A stretch of 64,000 bases of DNA from JADGRB01 sp963835825. GTDB taxonomy: Bacteria > Myxococcota_A > Polyangia > Fen-1088. Location: NCBI GenBank assembly GCA_963835825.1, contig CAWIGZ010000001.1, positions 744,001 to 808,000 of the forward strand, given 5' to 3'. A program made the position numbers and the translations under genes. The notes beneath the pieces are model-generated. The model made no database searches. It saw only the letters and a program-made list of their open reading frames with translations, and had not been told where the DNA came from. This document shows positions 8,722 to 17,814 of the stretch, piece by piece. Within the stretch, counting starts at the first letter, position 1, and each line of letters starts with the position of its first letter.

Positions 8722-9414
8722 ATGCCGCTCACCGCCGTCGCCCCCGAGCTCTGGTCGCACGTCCACCGCCAGCGACTTCCGGGCGGCGGAATCATGCAGG
8801 CGCGGATGAACATCGTCCGCCTTGCCGACGGCACCTTGCTGGTCCATTCACCGACCCCGGTCGACGATTCGTTGGCCGCCGAGATCGCGGCGCTGGGTGC
8901 GGTGGCGTACGTCGTCGCGCCGAACTGCTTTCACCACCTGCACGTCACGTCGTTCCTGACGCGCTTCCCGGGCGCCAAGGTCTACGGCGCGGCGGGGCTG
9001 GCGCAGAAGCGCCCGGATCTGCCGCTGGCGGGCACGCTGGACGACGGGGCCGCGGCGCCCTGGTCGGGTGTCCTCGACCAGATCGCCCTCGGGGGCGCGC
9101 CCAAGCTGAACGAGGTGGTCTTCCTGCACCGGGCCTCGCGCTCTCTGCTGGTGGCCGATCTCCTTTTCAACATGACCGCGCCTGACAACTGGGCGACCGG
9201 GCTGGTCCTGCGGATGATGGGGACCTACAAGCGCCTCGGCCCCAGCCGCCTCCTGCGGTGGTGGTTGACCAAGGATCGGCGCGCGCTGAAGGCCAGCGTC
9301 GAACGGATGTTGGCCTGGGACTTCGTGCGGGTGCTTCCGGGACACGGCGATGTGTTCGAGTCACCCGATGCGCGCGAGCGAGCACGGGCCTCCCTCGGCT
9401 GGGTCCTCGCCTGA
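8722..9414 (+). CDS. DUF4336 domain protein (metallo-beta-lactamase-fold-like)
   Basis: This is a 230-residue protein of the DUF4336 family, whose fold resembles metallo-beta-lactamases. Seen here: the APNCFHHLHV segment around residue 71, AGLAQKRPDL near 91, VVFLHRASRSLLVADLLFN near 130, and LPGHGD near 214, where H-x-D recalls the C-terminal metal site of the fold. The canonical HxHxDH motif is not present in full, so hydrolase activity is uncertain. The stop overlaps the ligase ATG by one base (TGATG), so the two genes form an operon. Any link to DNA repair is only positional. Confidence 0.8.
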   Translation: MPLTAVAPELWSHVHRQRLPGGGIMQARMNIVRLADGTLLVHSPTPVDDSLAAEIAALGAVAYVVAPNCFHHLHVTSFLTRFPGAKVYGAAGLAQKRPDLPLAGTLDDGAAAPWSGVLDQIALGGAPKLNEVVFLHRASRSLLVADLLFNMTAPDNWATGLVLRMMGTYKRLGPSRLLRWWLTKDRRALKASVERMLAWDFVRVLPGHGDVFESPDARERARASLGWVLA

Positions 9415-10499
9415 TGGCCCTCCCGGTCCCGCCACCGGTCCTGCCGATGCTCTCCAAGCGGATCGCCGCCTTGCCCGAGGGTGAAGGGTGGATCTTCGAG
9501 CCGAAGTGGGACGGCTTCCGGGCGCTTGTCTTCCGCGACGGCGATGCGCTGACCATCCAGAGCCGCGACGAAAAGCCGCTCAACCGCTATTTCCCGGAGC
9601 TGGTGGAGGCGCTGAAGGCGGGGCTGGCCGAGCGCTGCGTGCTGGACGGCGAGATCGTCCTGGTGCGTGGCTCGGGGCTCGACTTCGAGATGCTGCAGCA
9701 GCGCATCCACCCCGCGGCGTCGCGCGTGAAGATGCTGGCCGCGGAGATCCCCGTCTCGATCGTCTTCTTCGATCTGCTTTGCGACGGCGAGCGCGACCTG
9801 CGGGGCGTGCCGTTCCGCGAGCGGCGGGCGCTGCTGGAGGCGCGCCTGGGGGACGCCCAGCCGCCGATTCACGTCACGCCGGCCACCACCGATCGGGCGC
9901 TGGCCGCCGACTGGTTCAAGCGGTTCGAGGGGGCCGGGCTGGACGGCGTGATGGCCAAGCCGGTGGCCGGCGTCTACGAGCCCAACAAGCGGGTGATGTT
10001 CAAGGTCAAGCACGAGCGCGAATGCGACTGCGTGGTGGCCGGCTTTCGCTGGCACGCCCGCGGCGAGAAGACCGCCGTCGGCTCGTTGCTGCTGGGCCTC
10101 TACGACGACGCCGGAAAGTTGCAGCACGTGGGCGTCGCCGCCAGCTTCACCGCCCAAAAGCGGGTCGAGCTGGTCGAGCTGCTGGCGCCGTATCGCGAAA
10201 ACGCGCTCGTCGATCACCCGTGGCAAGAGTGGGCCTCCGCGCAGGCGCTCGATGAGGCGGGCCACCGCGTCCCCGGCGTCAAGAGCCGCTGGAGTCAGGG
10301 GAAGGATCTGTCGTGGGAGCCGCTGCGCCCCGAGCTGGTCGTCGAGGTTGCTTACGAGCACATGCAGGGCTCACGCTTCCGCCACACCGCGCACTTCCGT
10401 CGGTGGCGGCCCGACAAGAACCCACATGACTGCACCTATGAGCAGCTGGAGACCGTCGCCCCACACGAGTTGGCCGCGATCTTCGCGGCGGGCCGCTGA
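9414..10499 (+). CDS. ATP-dependent DNA ligase (LigC-like)
   Basis: This is a 361-residue ATP-dependent DNA ligase that seals nicks through a lysyl-AMP intermediate. The adenylation motif I is EPKWDGFRAL (residues 24-33), with Lys26 as the likely nucleophile. Motif III is seen in IVFFDLLC, motif IV in LDGVMAKP and motif V in RVMFKVKHE. An OB-fold domain follows, with WRPDKNP near the end. The length fits short ligases used in non-homologous end joining or excision repair in bacteria. It overlaps DUF4336 by one base. A LigD-type polymerase lies 2.1 kb away on the other strand, but no Ku gene is in the window. Confidence 0.92.
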   Translation: MALPVPPPVLPMLSKRIAALPEGEGWIFEPKWDGFRALVFRDGDALTIQSRDEKPLNRYFPELVEALKAGLAERCVLDGEIVLVRGSGLDFEMLQQRIHPAASRVKMLAAEIPVSIVFFDLLCDGERDLRGVPFRERRALLEARLGDAQPPIHVTPATTDRALAADWFKRFEGAGLDGVMAKPVAGVYEPNKRVMFKVKHERECDCVVAGFRWHARGEKTAVGSLLLGLYDDAGKLQHVGVAASFTAQKRVELVELLAPYRENALVDHPWQEWASAQALDEAGHRVPGVKSRWSQGKDLSWEPLRPELVVEVAYEHMQGSRFRHTAHFRRWRPDKNPHDCTYEQLETVAPHELAAIFAAGR

Positions 10500-10563
10500 T
10501 TTCCGGGCCGACGCAAAAATTATTAACCAAATTCGCGTTTGGTGGCACTAACCAGCTGCGAGC

Positions 10564-11145
10564 ATGGAAGACACCAGCGGAGCCGTCCTCAAAGCGCCCT
10601 TCGGCAAGCTCATCAGCGACTGGTTGGACGAGGGTGATCGTCTGAGCGCGAGCGCGGCGGCCGCCCCGGCGCCGGCGTCCGCCACCGAGAGCCGACTCCG
10701 CCACGTCATCCGGCGGCTGAGTCCCGTGATCGAGCGCCATCGGTTGTCCGTTCTGGTTGGGATGGGCCTTCTGCCGCTGGCGCTGGTCCTCTGCCTGCAC
10801 CGAGCTGCGCCGGCGTCGATCGCGCTCAGCTCCGCCGCCGCGCTCCCCGACCCAGCTGGGGACCCCGTCGCGAACCCCGCTGTCGACCCGATCGTGCCCG
10901 TCGGCTCGCACGGCGAAGGTCTGATGTCGCGGGGCGCGGAATTGACTCTAATGTCCAGCGCCGGAACGCACGCTGCGCCGGCGATGACCGCGCCCACTCT
11001 GGCGCCCACGCCCCCGCGTGCAGCGCTCGCCAGCGCTCGGTCGGCCGCGCCACACCGCCACCATCATCATCACCATACCCATCCGCACGCGGCGACCGCG
11101 ACGGCCAAGACCGTTGCCTCCTCGGGGCGCGCCGCCCGTCGCTGA
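10564..11145 (+). CDS. Single-pass membrane protein with His-rich tail, unknown function
   Basis: This is a 193-residue protein with a cytoplasmic N-terminal part of about 60 residues (GKLISDWLDEGDRL) and one membrane segment (LSVLVGMGLLPLALVLCL, about residues 61-78). A low-complexity Ala/Pro/Ser region follows, then a His cluster near residues 161-172 (HRHHHHHHTHPH). The cluster could bind metal ions outside the membrane. The family is not recognised. It stands between the ligase and the convergent ammonium transporter. The ATG at 10564 has no clear ribosome site. The AT-rich 64 bases upstream probably carry its promoter. Confidence 0.6.
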   Translation: MEDTSGAVLKAPFGKLISDWLDEGDRLSASAAAAPAPASATESRLRHVIRRLSPVIERHRLSVLVGMGLLPLALVLCLHRAAPASIALSSAAALPDPAGDPVANPAVDPIVPVGSHGEGLMSRGAELTLMSSAGTHAAPAMTAPTLAPTPPRAALASARSAAPHRHHHHHHTHPHAATATAKTVASSGRAARR

Positions 11146-11149
11146 GCGG

Positions 11150-12568
11150 TCAGAGCTTCTCGACCAATTCGGGCATGGCCTCGGTGCTGTATCCCTCCAT
11201 CCCCATCTCGGGGACGTCGAGCCCAAGCTGTTCCGTCTCGCGCGAGACGCGGTTGCCGGCCAGCGCGTCGGTGATCTTGAGCGCCACGAACGTGATGGCC
11301 CCGACCCACAAGACGTTCGCCAGCAGGCCCAGGCACTCGGCCAGGAACTGACCCGCGTCGCCGTAGAAGAGCCCCCGCACCGTCCCGGGGACGCCGTTCC
11401 ACCCGTCGCCGTAGCGGCCGTCGGCGAACAGGCCCAGCGAAAGGATTCCCCACGCGCCGCACACGCCGTGCACCGACGACGCGCCCACCGGATCGTCGAT
11501 CTTGAGCACCGTCTCGATGAACATCGCGGAGACGACGACCAGGACCCCCGCCACCAGGCCGATGAAGATCGAGATCGGCGCCGTCACGAAGGCGCAGGGC
11601 GCGGTGATGGCGACCAGCCCGGCCAGCATCCCGTTGCAGAGCATGCTGACGTCGGGCGTCCCGAATCGAAACACCATGTAGAGATAGGCGCCGAACGCTC
11701 CGGAGGCCGACGCCAGCATCGTGTTCACGGCGATGACGGCGATGTGCGTGTCGGTCCCCGCCAGCGTCGAGCCCGGGTTGAACCCGAACCAGCCGAAGGC
11801 CAGGATGAAAGTTCCCAGCACGGCCATCGGGATGTTGTGGCCGGGAATGGGGACGGCCCTTCCGTCGGCGGTGTACTTGCCGACGCGCGGACCGATCATC
11901 TTGGCGCCGACCAGCGCCGCCACGCCCCCCACCATGTGGACCACGGAGCTCCCGGCGAAGTCGACGTGTCCGTGGCCGAGCCCGAAATTCTGTCCGAGCT
12001 GGGCCAGCCAGCCGCCGCCCCAGACCCAGTTGGCGTAGATGGGATAGATGATGGTGGAGAGGATGAAGCTGAAGATCACGAACGAGGTGAACTTCCAGCG
12101 CTCGGCCATCGCGCCGGTCGGGATGGTGGCGGTGGTGTCCATGAACACCATCTGGAACAGGAAGAGGGCCGCCACCGGCGCGGTGAAGACGGCGGGCGAG
12201 AGGAAGAAGCCCCGCATCCCGAACAGACCGAACGCCTTGCCGCCGATGTGGATCACCAGCTCGCTGGACAGCGTGGCGTCGTTGCCGAAGGTCGGCAGGG
12301 CCCCGACCCCTCCCATCTGGAGGGCGAAGCCCAGGGCCCAAAAACCGATGATCCCGATGGCGTAGACGAGGAAGTTCATCCCCATCGTGTGGGCGACGTT
12401 CTTGGCCCGCGTCAGCCCGGTTTCGACCAGCGCGAATCCCGCCTGCATGAACATGACGAGGAAGCCCGTCACCAGCGTCCAGACGATGTTCAGCGCGGTC
12501 TGGCCGGACAGCACCAGCTCACGGGTCTCGGCGAGGCTCTTGGCGAGATCAGCGACGTTTGCGTCCAC
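11150..12568 (-). CDS. amt: Ammonium transporter, Amt family
   Basis: This is a 472-residue channel-like protein of the Amt/Mep/Rh family, which passes ammonium across the inner membrane. Eleven hydrophobic helices are visible. Family signatures include FMQAGFALVETGLTRAKN, FAGSSVVHMVGGVAALVGA (ammonium/His gate region), FGWFGFNPGS and VHGVCGAWG (second pore His). The GTG at 12568 is chosen; it is preceded by a GAGGG ribosome site. The open frame continues upstream only because no stop occurs in the GC-rich antisense of the next gene. No glnB/glnK gene is adjacent, which is unusual for amt. Confidence 0.92.
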   Translation of the reverse strand: MDANVADLAKSLAETRELVLSGQTALNIVWTLVTGFLVMFMQAGFALVETGLTRAKNVAHTMGMNFLVYAIGIIGFWALGFALQMGGVGALPTFGNDATLSSELVIHIGGKAFGLFGMRGFFLSPAVFTAPVAALFLFQMVFMDTTATIPTGAMAERWKFTSFVIFSFILSTIIYPIYANWVWGGGWLAQLGQNFGLGHGHVDFAGSSVVHMVGGVAALVGAKMIGPRVGKYTADGRAVPIPGHNIPMAVLGTFILAFGWFGFNPGSTLAGTDTHIAVIAVNTMLASASGAFGAYLYMVFRFGTPDVSMLCNGMLAGLVAITAPCAFVTAPISIFIGLVAGVLVVVSAMFIETVLKIDDPVGASSVHGVCGAWGILSLGLFADGRYGDGWNGVPGTVRGLFYGDAGQFLAECLGLLANVLWVGAITFVALKITDALAGNRVSRETEQLGLDVPEMGMEGYSTEAMPELVEKL

Positions 12569-12590
12569 GCCCGACCACCCTCTCAGATCT

Positions 12591-12605
12591 CCGGTCAAGG
12601 ACCGG
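12591..12605. terminator. Hairpin between the LigD-type polymerase and amt genes
   Basis: CCGGTC-AAG-GACCGG is a perfect six-bp stem with a three-base loop, in the space downstream of the polymerase gene and upstream of amt. It lacks a T tract, so it may be a weak terminator or a regulatory dyad. Confidence 0.3.
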
Positions 12606-12635
12606 TTTCCAGGTGGTTCTTGTTGCGTTGCCTCG

Positions 12636-13997
12636 CTACTCGCCCTGGCTGTCCGGCGGGGTGGCCCGGTGCGCCTGGCGCGAGAGGCGGCGCCATTCGC
12701 GCGTCGGATCGTCGTCGGGATCGGGCGTCTCCTGAGGCGGGCGGAGCGCTTCGGGGACATGGCGCAGGTTGATCCGGATGCGCGTCCAGGTGGACGAGCG
12801 GCCGCGCATCGAATCGACCAGCACGTCGTCCACCGCCAGCTGCTGCGCCGCTTCGGCGTGCCTGGCCTTCCAGCGTTCGAGGCCAGCCAGCGCGGCATTC
12901 TTGTCGGGCGAGTTGGCGACGGTGATGAGCGGCATCTTCGAGGCGCGGGTGCCCGGGGTGGCGCTCTTTTTGGCAGCGCCGCGCGCCCGGGACGGCGCGA
13001 CCCGCGGCGCCTCGCCGTCGGCCTTGCGGAAGTGGGGCGGCCACGGCGCGTCGCCCAGCCCGGCCGCGTCGTCACGCGCCGCCAGCTCCAGCAGCCCGTC
13101 CAGAGTTCCCGGCGCGGCGTCCATGCCGGCGTGGGGATCGGGACCGGAAGCAAAGCGCGCCGGCATCGTGGCCACGGTGAAGTCGGCCGGGTTGCAGTCG
13201 GCGACCTCGCTCCAGTCGAGCGGCGCCGACACGCGCGCGTCGGGGAGCGGGCGGATCGAATAGGCCGAGCAGGTGGTCCGGTCCTTGGCGTTCTGGTTGT
13301 AGTCGAGGAAGACGCCGCGCCGCTCTTCCTTCCACCACTTGGAGGTGGCCAGCGCGGGCGCGCGCCGCTCGATCTCGCGCGACAGCGCCAGCGCCGCCCG
13401 GCGCACGTCGCCGAAGCTCCAGCGCGGGTGGAGGCGGGCGTTGACGTGCATCCCGCGCGAGCCGCTGGTCTTCGGCCAACCGCGCAGGCCCAGCTCCTCG
13501 AGCAGCGCCTTCACCTCCAGCGCGACGCGCCGCACGTCGTCCCAGCCGACGCCCGGCCCCGGATCGAGATCGACCCGCAGCTCGTCCGGGTGGTCGAGAT
13601 CGCCGGCCCGCACCGCGTGCGGGTGCAGCTCGATGCAGCCGAGGTTCACGATGAAGGCCAGGCCGGCCGCGTCGTCGACGACGAGCTCCTCGGCCGTCCG
13701 CCCGGAGGGAAACGACAGCGTCACCGTGCGCAGCCAGTCGGGACGCTTGTCGGGCGCGCGCTTCTGATAGAACGCCTGGCCCTCGGCGCCGTCGACGAAG
13801 CGCTTGAGGACGATGGGGCGATCGCGAATGCCGCCGAGCGCGCCGTCGGCGACGGCGAGGTAATAGCGGACCACGTCCAGCTTGCTGAGCTTGGCCTCGC
13901 GCGTGAAGTAGGGCTTGCCCGGGTTGGTGACCCGCACCTGCCGTCCGGCGACGGTCAGCGTCTCCGCGGCGTCCTCTTTATTCTTCCCTTGGCCCAC
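12636..13997 (-). CDS. ligD: LigD-type primase-polymerase (stand-alone POL domain)
   Basis: This is a 453-residue archaeo-eukaryotic primase-like polymerase. In LigD proteins this domain adds ribo- or deoxynucleotides during non-homologous end joining. The catalytic acidic pair is in RVDLDPGPG, the phosphate/sugar contact in KTSGSRGMHV and the third acidic strand in VFLDYNQNA. The early VTNPGKPYF and YYLAVADG segments are typical. About 120 C-terminal residues form an extension also seen in stand-alone POL proteins. Ligase and nuclease domains are absent; a separate ligase is encoded at 9414. The GTG start at 13997 is 24 bases from the divergent PolX start. No Ku was found. Confidence 0.88.
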   Translation of the reverse strand: MGQGKNKEDAAETLTVAGRQVRVTNPGKPYFTREAKLSKLDVVRYYLAVADGALGGIRDRPIVLKRFVDGAEGQAFYQKRAPDKRPDWLRTVTLSFPSGRTAEELVVDDAAGLAFIVNLGCIELHPHAVRAGDLDHPDELRVDLDPGPGVGWDDVRRVALEVKALLEELGLRGWPKTSGSRGMHVNARLHPRWSFGDVRRAALALSREIERRAPALATSKWWKEERRGVFLDYNQNAKDRTTCSAYSIRPLPDARVSAPLDWSEVADCNPADFTVATMPARFASGPDPHAGMDAAPGTLDGLLELAARDDAAGLGDAPWPPHFRKADGEAPRVAPSRARGAAKKSATPGTRASKMPLITVANSPDKNAALAGLERWKARHAEAAQQLAVDDVLVDSMRGRSSTWTRIRINLRHVPEALRPPQETPDPDDDPTREWRRLSRQAHRATPPDSQGE

Positions 13998-14021
13998 GGG
14001 GACGAGGCTACAACATGAGCC

Positions 14022-15766
14022 ATGGCCGACAGCAAACAAGACGTCCTCGACATGCTGCGCGAGCTGGCCGAGCTCACCATGCTCGACGAGGGGGACCCGC
14101 AGTCCTTCCGCGTCCGCGCCTACGAGAGCGCGGCCCAGGCGATCTCGGCGCAGGCCAGCGATCTGGGGCGGCTGACCGCGCGCGAGCTGCAGCAGATCGA
14201 GGGGATCGGCAAGAGCACCGCCGAGAAGATCCGGGAGCTTCTCGAAAAAGGGAAGGTCGAGAAGCTGGAGGGCCTCCGGCAAAAGCACCCGCGCAGCGTG
14301 GTGGAGCTGCTGCGCATCCAGGGGCTGGGCCCCAAGGCGCTCAAGCGGCTGCGCGCCGAGCTCGACGTGGAGTCGATCGACGATCTGCGGCGCGTGCTGG
14401 CCGAGAAGAAGCTGCGCGGGCTGTCGGGGTTCGGCCAGAAATCAGAGGAGAAGCTGGCCCAGGCGCTGGCGCGCCTCGAGGCGCAAGGACCGATGGAGCG
14501 GACCCCGATCTCCGTGGCGCTGCCGCTGGCCGAGCGGATCGTGGCCCACATGCGGGAGCTCCCCGGCGTCACCCACGCCTCGACCTGCGGATCGCTGCGG
14601 CGCTTCTCCGAGACGGTCGGCGACGTCGACATCATGGTCGTCGTCGGCGGCGGCCGAGCCGGTGATGGAGGCGCTCTGCTCGATGAGCCTGGTCGACCGG
14701 GTGCTCGGCCGCGGGGAAGCGAAGACCAGCGTCGTCACCCGCCGCGGCACGCAGATCGATCTGCGGGTGGTGGCGGAAGAGCAGCTCGGCGCGGCGCTGC
14801 TCTACTTCACCGGCTCGAAGGGGCACAACATCAAGCTGCGGATGCGGGCGCTGGCGCGCGGGCTCACGCTCAACGAATACGCGCTGTCGGAGATCGAAGG
14901 GCGGCCGCGTCGTCGCCAGCGAGACCGAGGAGGAGATCTACCGGGCCCTCGAGCTCCCCTTCATCCCGCCGGTGCTGCGCGAGGACGCCGGCGAGATCGA
15001 GGCCGCCGAGAAGGGCGCGCTGCCGGCCCGGATGCCGCCGGTGATCGGCGACTTCCACGTCCACACCACCGTCTCGGGCGACGGCCGCTCGCCGCTCGAG
15101 GAGGTGGTCGCCGCCGCGAAGGCGCGCGGCTACCGGGTCCTGGCCATCACCGACCACGCCGAGGGGACGCTGTCGGGCGTCAGCCGCGACAGGCTCCTCG
15201 AGCAGCGCCAGCGCTTTCGGGCGATGCAAGCCGAGCTGGGCGATTCGCTGCGCCTGCTCCACGGCGTCGAGCTGAACATCGGCCCCCACGGCGAGCTGGA
15301 CTACGACCTCGAGTTCCGGCGCGGGTTCGACTGGTGCCTCGCCTCGGTGCACGACCACTTCGAGCTCGATCGCGCCGCCCAGACCCACCGGGTCGTCACG
15401 GCGATGCGCGATCCGGCGGTGCGCATGATCGGCCACCTCTCGGCGCGCATGATCGGCGGCCGGCCGCCCATCGACCTCGACATCGACGCCATCGCAAGCG
15501 CCGCCGAGGAGACCGGCACCGCGCTGGAGGTGAACGGGGCGCTGCCGCGGCTCGATCTTTCCGTCGAGGCGCTCCGCCACGCGCGCTCGCGCGACGTGAC
15601 CTTCCTGCTCACCAGCGACGCCCACCGCGCCGAGGAGCTGGACCGCGCCCGCTTCGCCTCGCTCAACGCCGAGCGCGCCTGGGTCGACCCGGCGAAGGTC
15701 GCCAACACCTGGGCGCCGGAGCGGCTCCTGAAGTGGATCGACGACGGTCGACCGAACGCGGGCTAA
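14022..15766 (+). CDS. polX: DNA polymerase/3'-5' exonuclease PolX (two apparent frameshifts)
   Basis: This is a family X polymerase with a C-terminal PHP domain, a gap-filling repair enzyme with metal-dependent 3'-5' exonuclease activity. It has helix-hairpin-helix segments (IEGIGKSTAEKI, IQGLGPKALKRL), then the nucleotidyl-transferase signature CGSLRRFSETVGDVDI with the catalytic Asp pair. The PHP domain is seen as GDFHVHTTVSGDG, ITDHAEG, LHGVELNI and TSDAH. Extra bases near 14649 and 14900 (the latter an additional G in GGG) break the frame; removing them gives a normal protein of about 580 residues. TACAAC lies seven bases before the ATG, with no ribosome site. Confidence 0.92.
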
Positions 15767-15776
15767 ATCGCCGCGA

Positions 15777-16190
15777 CTACCGTCCGCGCTTGGCGTCGAT
15801 GCTCCACGGCCCGGCGCCGGCGGCCGAGATGTAGAGCCAGATGAAGCAGTAGAGCGCGGCCGAGACGCCGCCGTTGGCGACCGGCCAGAAGCCCCTCGGG
15901 AGATGGAACTGGAAGTAGGCGACGGCCATCTCGCCGGCCAGCAGGAAGGCGACCGGGCGGGTGAAGAGGCCAATCAGAAGCAGCGCGCCGCCGATCAGCT
16001 CCAGCGTGCCGCCGAGCCCCGCCTGGGAGGCCAGGGCGACGGTCTTGCCGCCCGGGAGGATGGCGGCCGGAAACGCGAAGAGCTTCGCCGCGCCGGCCTG
16101 CATGAACATGAAGGCCGCCACGATGCGGAGCACGCTGCGCAGCTCGGGCGAGCGATCGGCCCACTTCTCGGAGAGGCTGTTCTTGCTCAT
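15777..16190 (-). CDS. DoxX family membrane protein
   Basis: This is a 137-residue protein with four membrane segments and the DoxX pattern: RIVAAFMFMQAGAAKLFAFP at the first helix, then GGTLELIGGALLLIGLFTRP and the YFQFHLPRGFWPVANGG loop. Family members are quinone- or redox-associated inner-membrane proteins, mostly uncharacterised. The ATG at 16190 is preceded without a stop by the WYL regulator frame, so the raw sequence reads as a fusion. A TGA overlapping the ATG (ATGA) in another frame suggests the two are normally separate overlapping genes and that a small indel has fused them. Confidence 0.82.
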   Translation of the reverse strand: MSKNSLSEKWADRSPELRSVLRIVAAFMFMQAGAAKLFAFPAAILPGGKTVALASQAGLGGTLELIGGALLLIGLFTRPVAFLLAGEMAVAYFQFHLPRGFWPVANGGVSAALYCFIWLYISAAGAGPWSIDAKRGR

Positions 16191-17217
16191 CTGGGCTGCA
16201 GCATGCATCTCGGACGTCGCCGACGCCACGGCGCCGGTCAGCGCCGGCGGGCCCGAGCCGGCAGGCCCGGCGGCGCGCAGCGCCCGCTCGCCCAGCTTGC
16301 GCAGGTGCGCGCGCGCCTCCGGGGGATCGCGGATCTCGAACTCCACCCCCAGCGTCGACATCCAGACGGCGAGCCCGTCGAGCGAAGGCGCGCCGGCGAG
16401 CAGCAGGCACGCGCGCGCGCCGACGCTCTCCAGCGTCCCGGTCGCCGGGGAGATTCGCTTCGCCATCTCGGCGATGGGCGCGTGCAAGAGGACGCGCGCG
16501 CGGACCGGGTAGGGGCCGAGCGACACCGAGCGCGCGACGTACGCGGCGAGGCCGCCTTCGGGCGGGCTGCGCGGAAAGAAGCGCGCGCCGGTCGTCACCT
16601 TCGCCTCGATCCGGTCGACGCGAAAGGTCCGCCAGTCGGCGCGGGTCAGATCCCAGGCGACGAGATACCAGCGCCACCCGGTGTGAACCAGGCCGGCCGG
16701 CTCGACCTGCCGGCTGGTGCGCGCGCCGTCGTTGCCGCGGTAGCCGAAGTCCAGCCGCGCGTGCTCGCTGGAGGCCGCGGCCAGCGTCGCCAACGTGCGC
16801 GCGTCGACCGTCGGGCCGCTGCGGGCGAGCGGAACGATCGCCGCGTGCAGCGCCGCGAGCCGGCGGCGCAGGCGCGCCGGCAGCACCTGGTCCAGCTTGG
16901 TGAGCGCGCGCAGGGCGACCTCTTCCATGCCGGTGACGCTGCCGGCGGCGGCGGTCCGCAGGCCGAGCGACACGGCCAGCGCCTCCTCGTCGTCGAGCAG
17001 CAGGGGCGGCAGCTCGGTCCCGGCGCCGAGGCGATAGCCGCCCGCCACGCCCGAGGTGGAGTGCACGGGGTAGCCGAGGCTGCGCAGCCGATCGACGTCG
17101 CGGCGGAGCGTGCGCGAGGTGATCTCCAGCCGCCCGCAGAGCTCGCCCCCGGTCCAGGAGCGGCGCGACTGGAGCAGCGTGAGCGAGCCGGAGCAGGCGC
17201 GCGGAGGTTCCGACCAT
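16187..17217 (-). CDS. WYL-domain transcriptional regulator (frameshifted)
   Basis: This is a YafY-type DNA-binding regulator: an N-terminal winged helix-turn-helix (LEITSRTLRRDVDRLRSLGYPV), a glycine-rich turn (GGYRLG), then a WYL ligand-sensing domain (WRWYLVAWDLTRADWRTFRVDRI) and a C-terminal WCX region. One extra base near 17184 separates the first ten residues (MVGTSARLLR) from the helix-turn-helix. A second shift near the 3' end is likely, because the frame runs into DoxX without a stop. It is divergent from the GFA gene, and a dyad in the shared space (17240-17258) is a likely operator. It probably controls doxX and/or the GFA gene. Confidence 0.82.
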
Positions 17218-17239
17218 GACGAAAGGATCGCATCCTATC

Positions 17240-17258
17240 GAGGACCGAATCTGTCCTC
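17240..17258. promoter_or_regulatory. Dyad operator candidate between WYL regulator and GFA gene
   Basis: GAGGAC and GTCCTC form a perfect six-bp inverted repeat around seven bases, in the 107-bp divergent space. Its position fits autoregulation by the WYL regulator and control of the GFA gene. Confidence 0.45.
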
Positions 17259-17324
17259 AATGGAGCGTAGCTTGTCTGGTGTCGGATCGGCACGAAGCCA
17301 GTGCCCACACCACGAGGAGCGACC

Positions 17325-17813
17325 ATGCAAACCAGCCAGGAACTGACCAACGGAGCGACGAACGAGGGCACCCGCGAAGCGCCCAAGCCCAACGGCAACA
17401 CCAGGACCTACGCCGGGAGCTGCCACTGCGGCGCGGTCCAGTTTCGGGTCACCGCCGATCTCGCCGCCGGGGCGGGGCGGTGCAACTGCTCGATCTGCGC
17501 CAAGGTCGCGCAGACGGGCGGGATCGTGAAGCCGGAGGCGTTCCAGCTCGTCTCCAGCGAGGAGGCCCTGTCGTCGTACGAGTGGGGCGGGCGGACGGCC
17601 AAGCGGTTCTTCTGCAAGACCTGCGGGATCCACTGCTTCGCGCGCGGCAGCCTGCCCGAGCTGGGCGGCGCCTACGTCTCGGTCAACTACAACTGCCTCG
17701 ACGGCGTCGAGCTCGGCGAGCTGAACGTCATCTACTGGGACGGCCGCCACAACAACTGGCACGCCGGCCCGCGAGACCGGCCGTGGAACATCCTGGCCGC
17801 CTCCGCCGCGTAG
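17325..17813 (+). CDS. GFA (glutathione-dependent formaldehyde-activating-like) family protein
   Basis: This is a 162-residue zinc protein of the GFA/CENP-V fold. The zinc-binding cysteines are visible in GSCHCGAVQF, GRCNCSICAK and FCKTCGIHCF. The family is named for Gfa, proposed to bind glutathione and formaldehyde, but most members are functionally unassigned. The ATG at 17325 is chosen because GAGGAG lies seven bases before it; an in-frame ATG at 17301 would add eight residues. The stop lies one base from the end of the convergent esterase gene. Confidence 0.88.
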   Translation: MQTSQELTNGATNEGTREAPKPNGNTRTYAGSCHCGAVQFRVTADLAAGAGRCNCSICAKVAQTGGIVKPEAFQLVSSEEALSSYEWGGRTAKRFFCKTCGIHCFARGSLPELGGAYVSVNYNCLDGVELGELNVIYWDGRHNNWHAGPRDRPWNILAASAA

Positions 17814-17814
17814 C

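Noticed and set aside
12569..13153. N-terminal extension of the ammonium transporter up to 13153
   Set aside because: The open frame is antisense shadow of the polymerase gene; the Amt family N terminus and ribosome site support the GTG at 12568.
15777..17066. A natural WYL-DoxX fusion
   Set aside because: The domains are unrelated in topology; an out-of-frame TGA overlaps the DoxX ATG as in other gene pairs of this window, so an indel is more likely.
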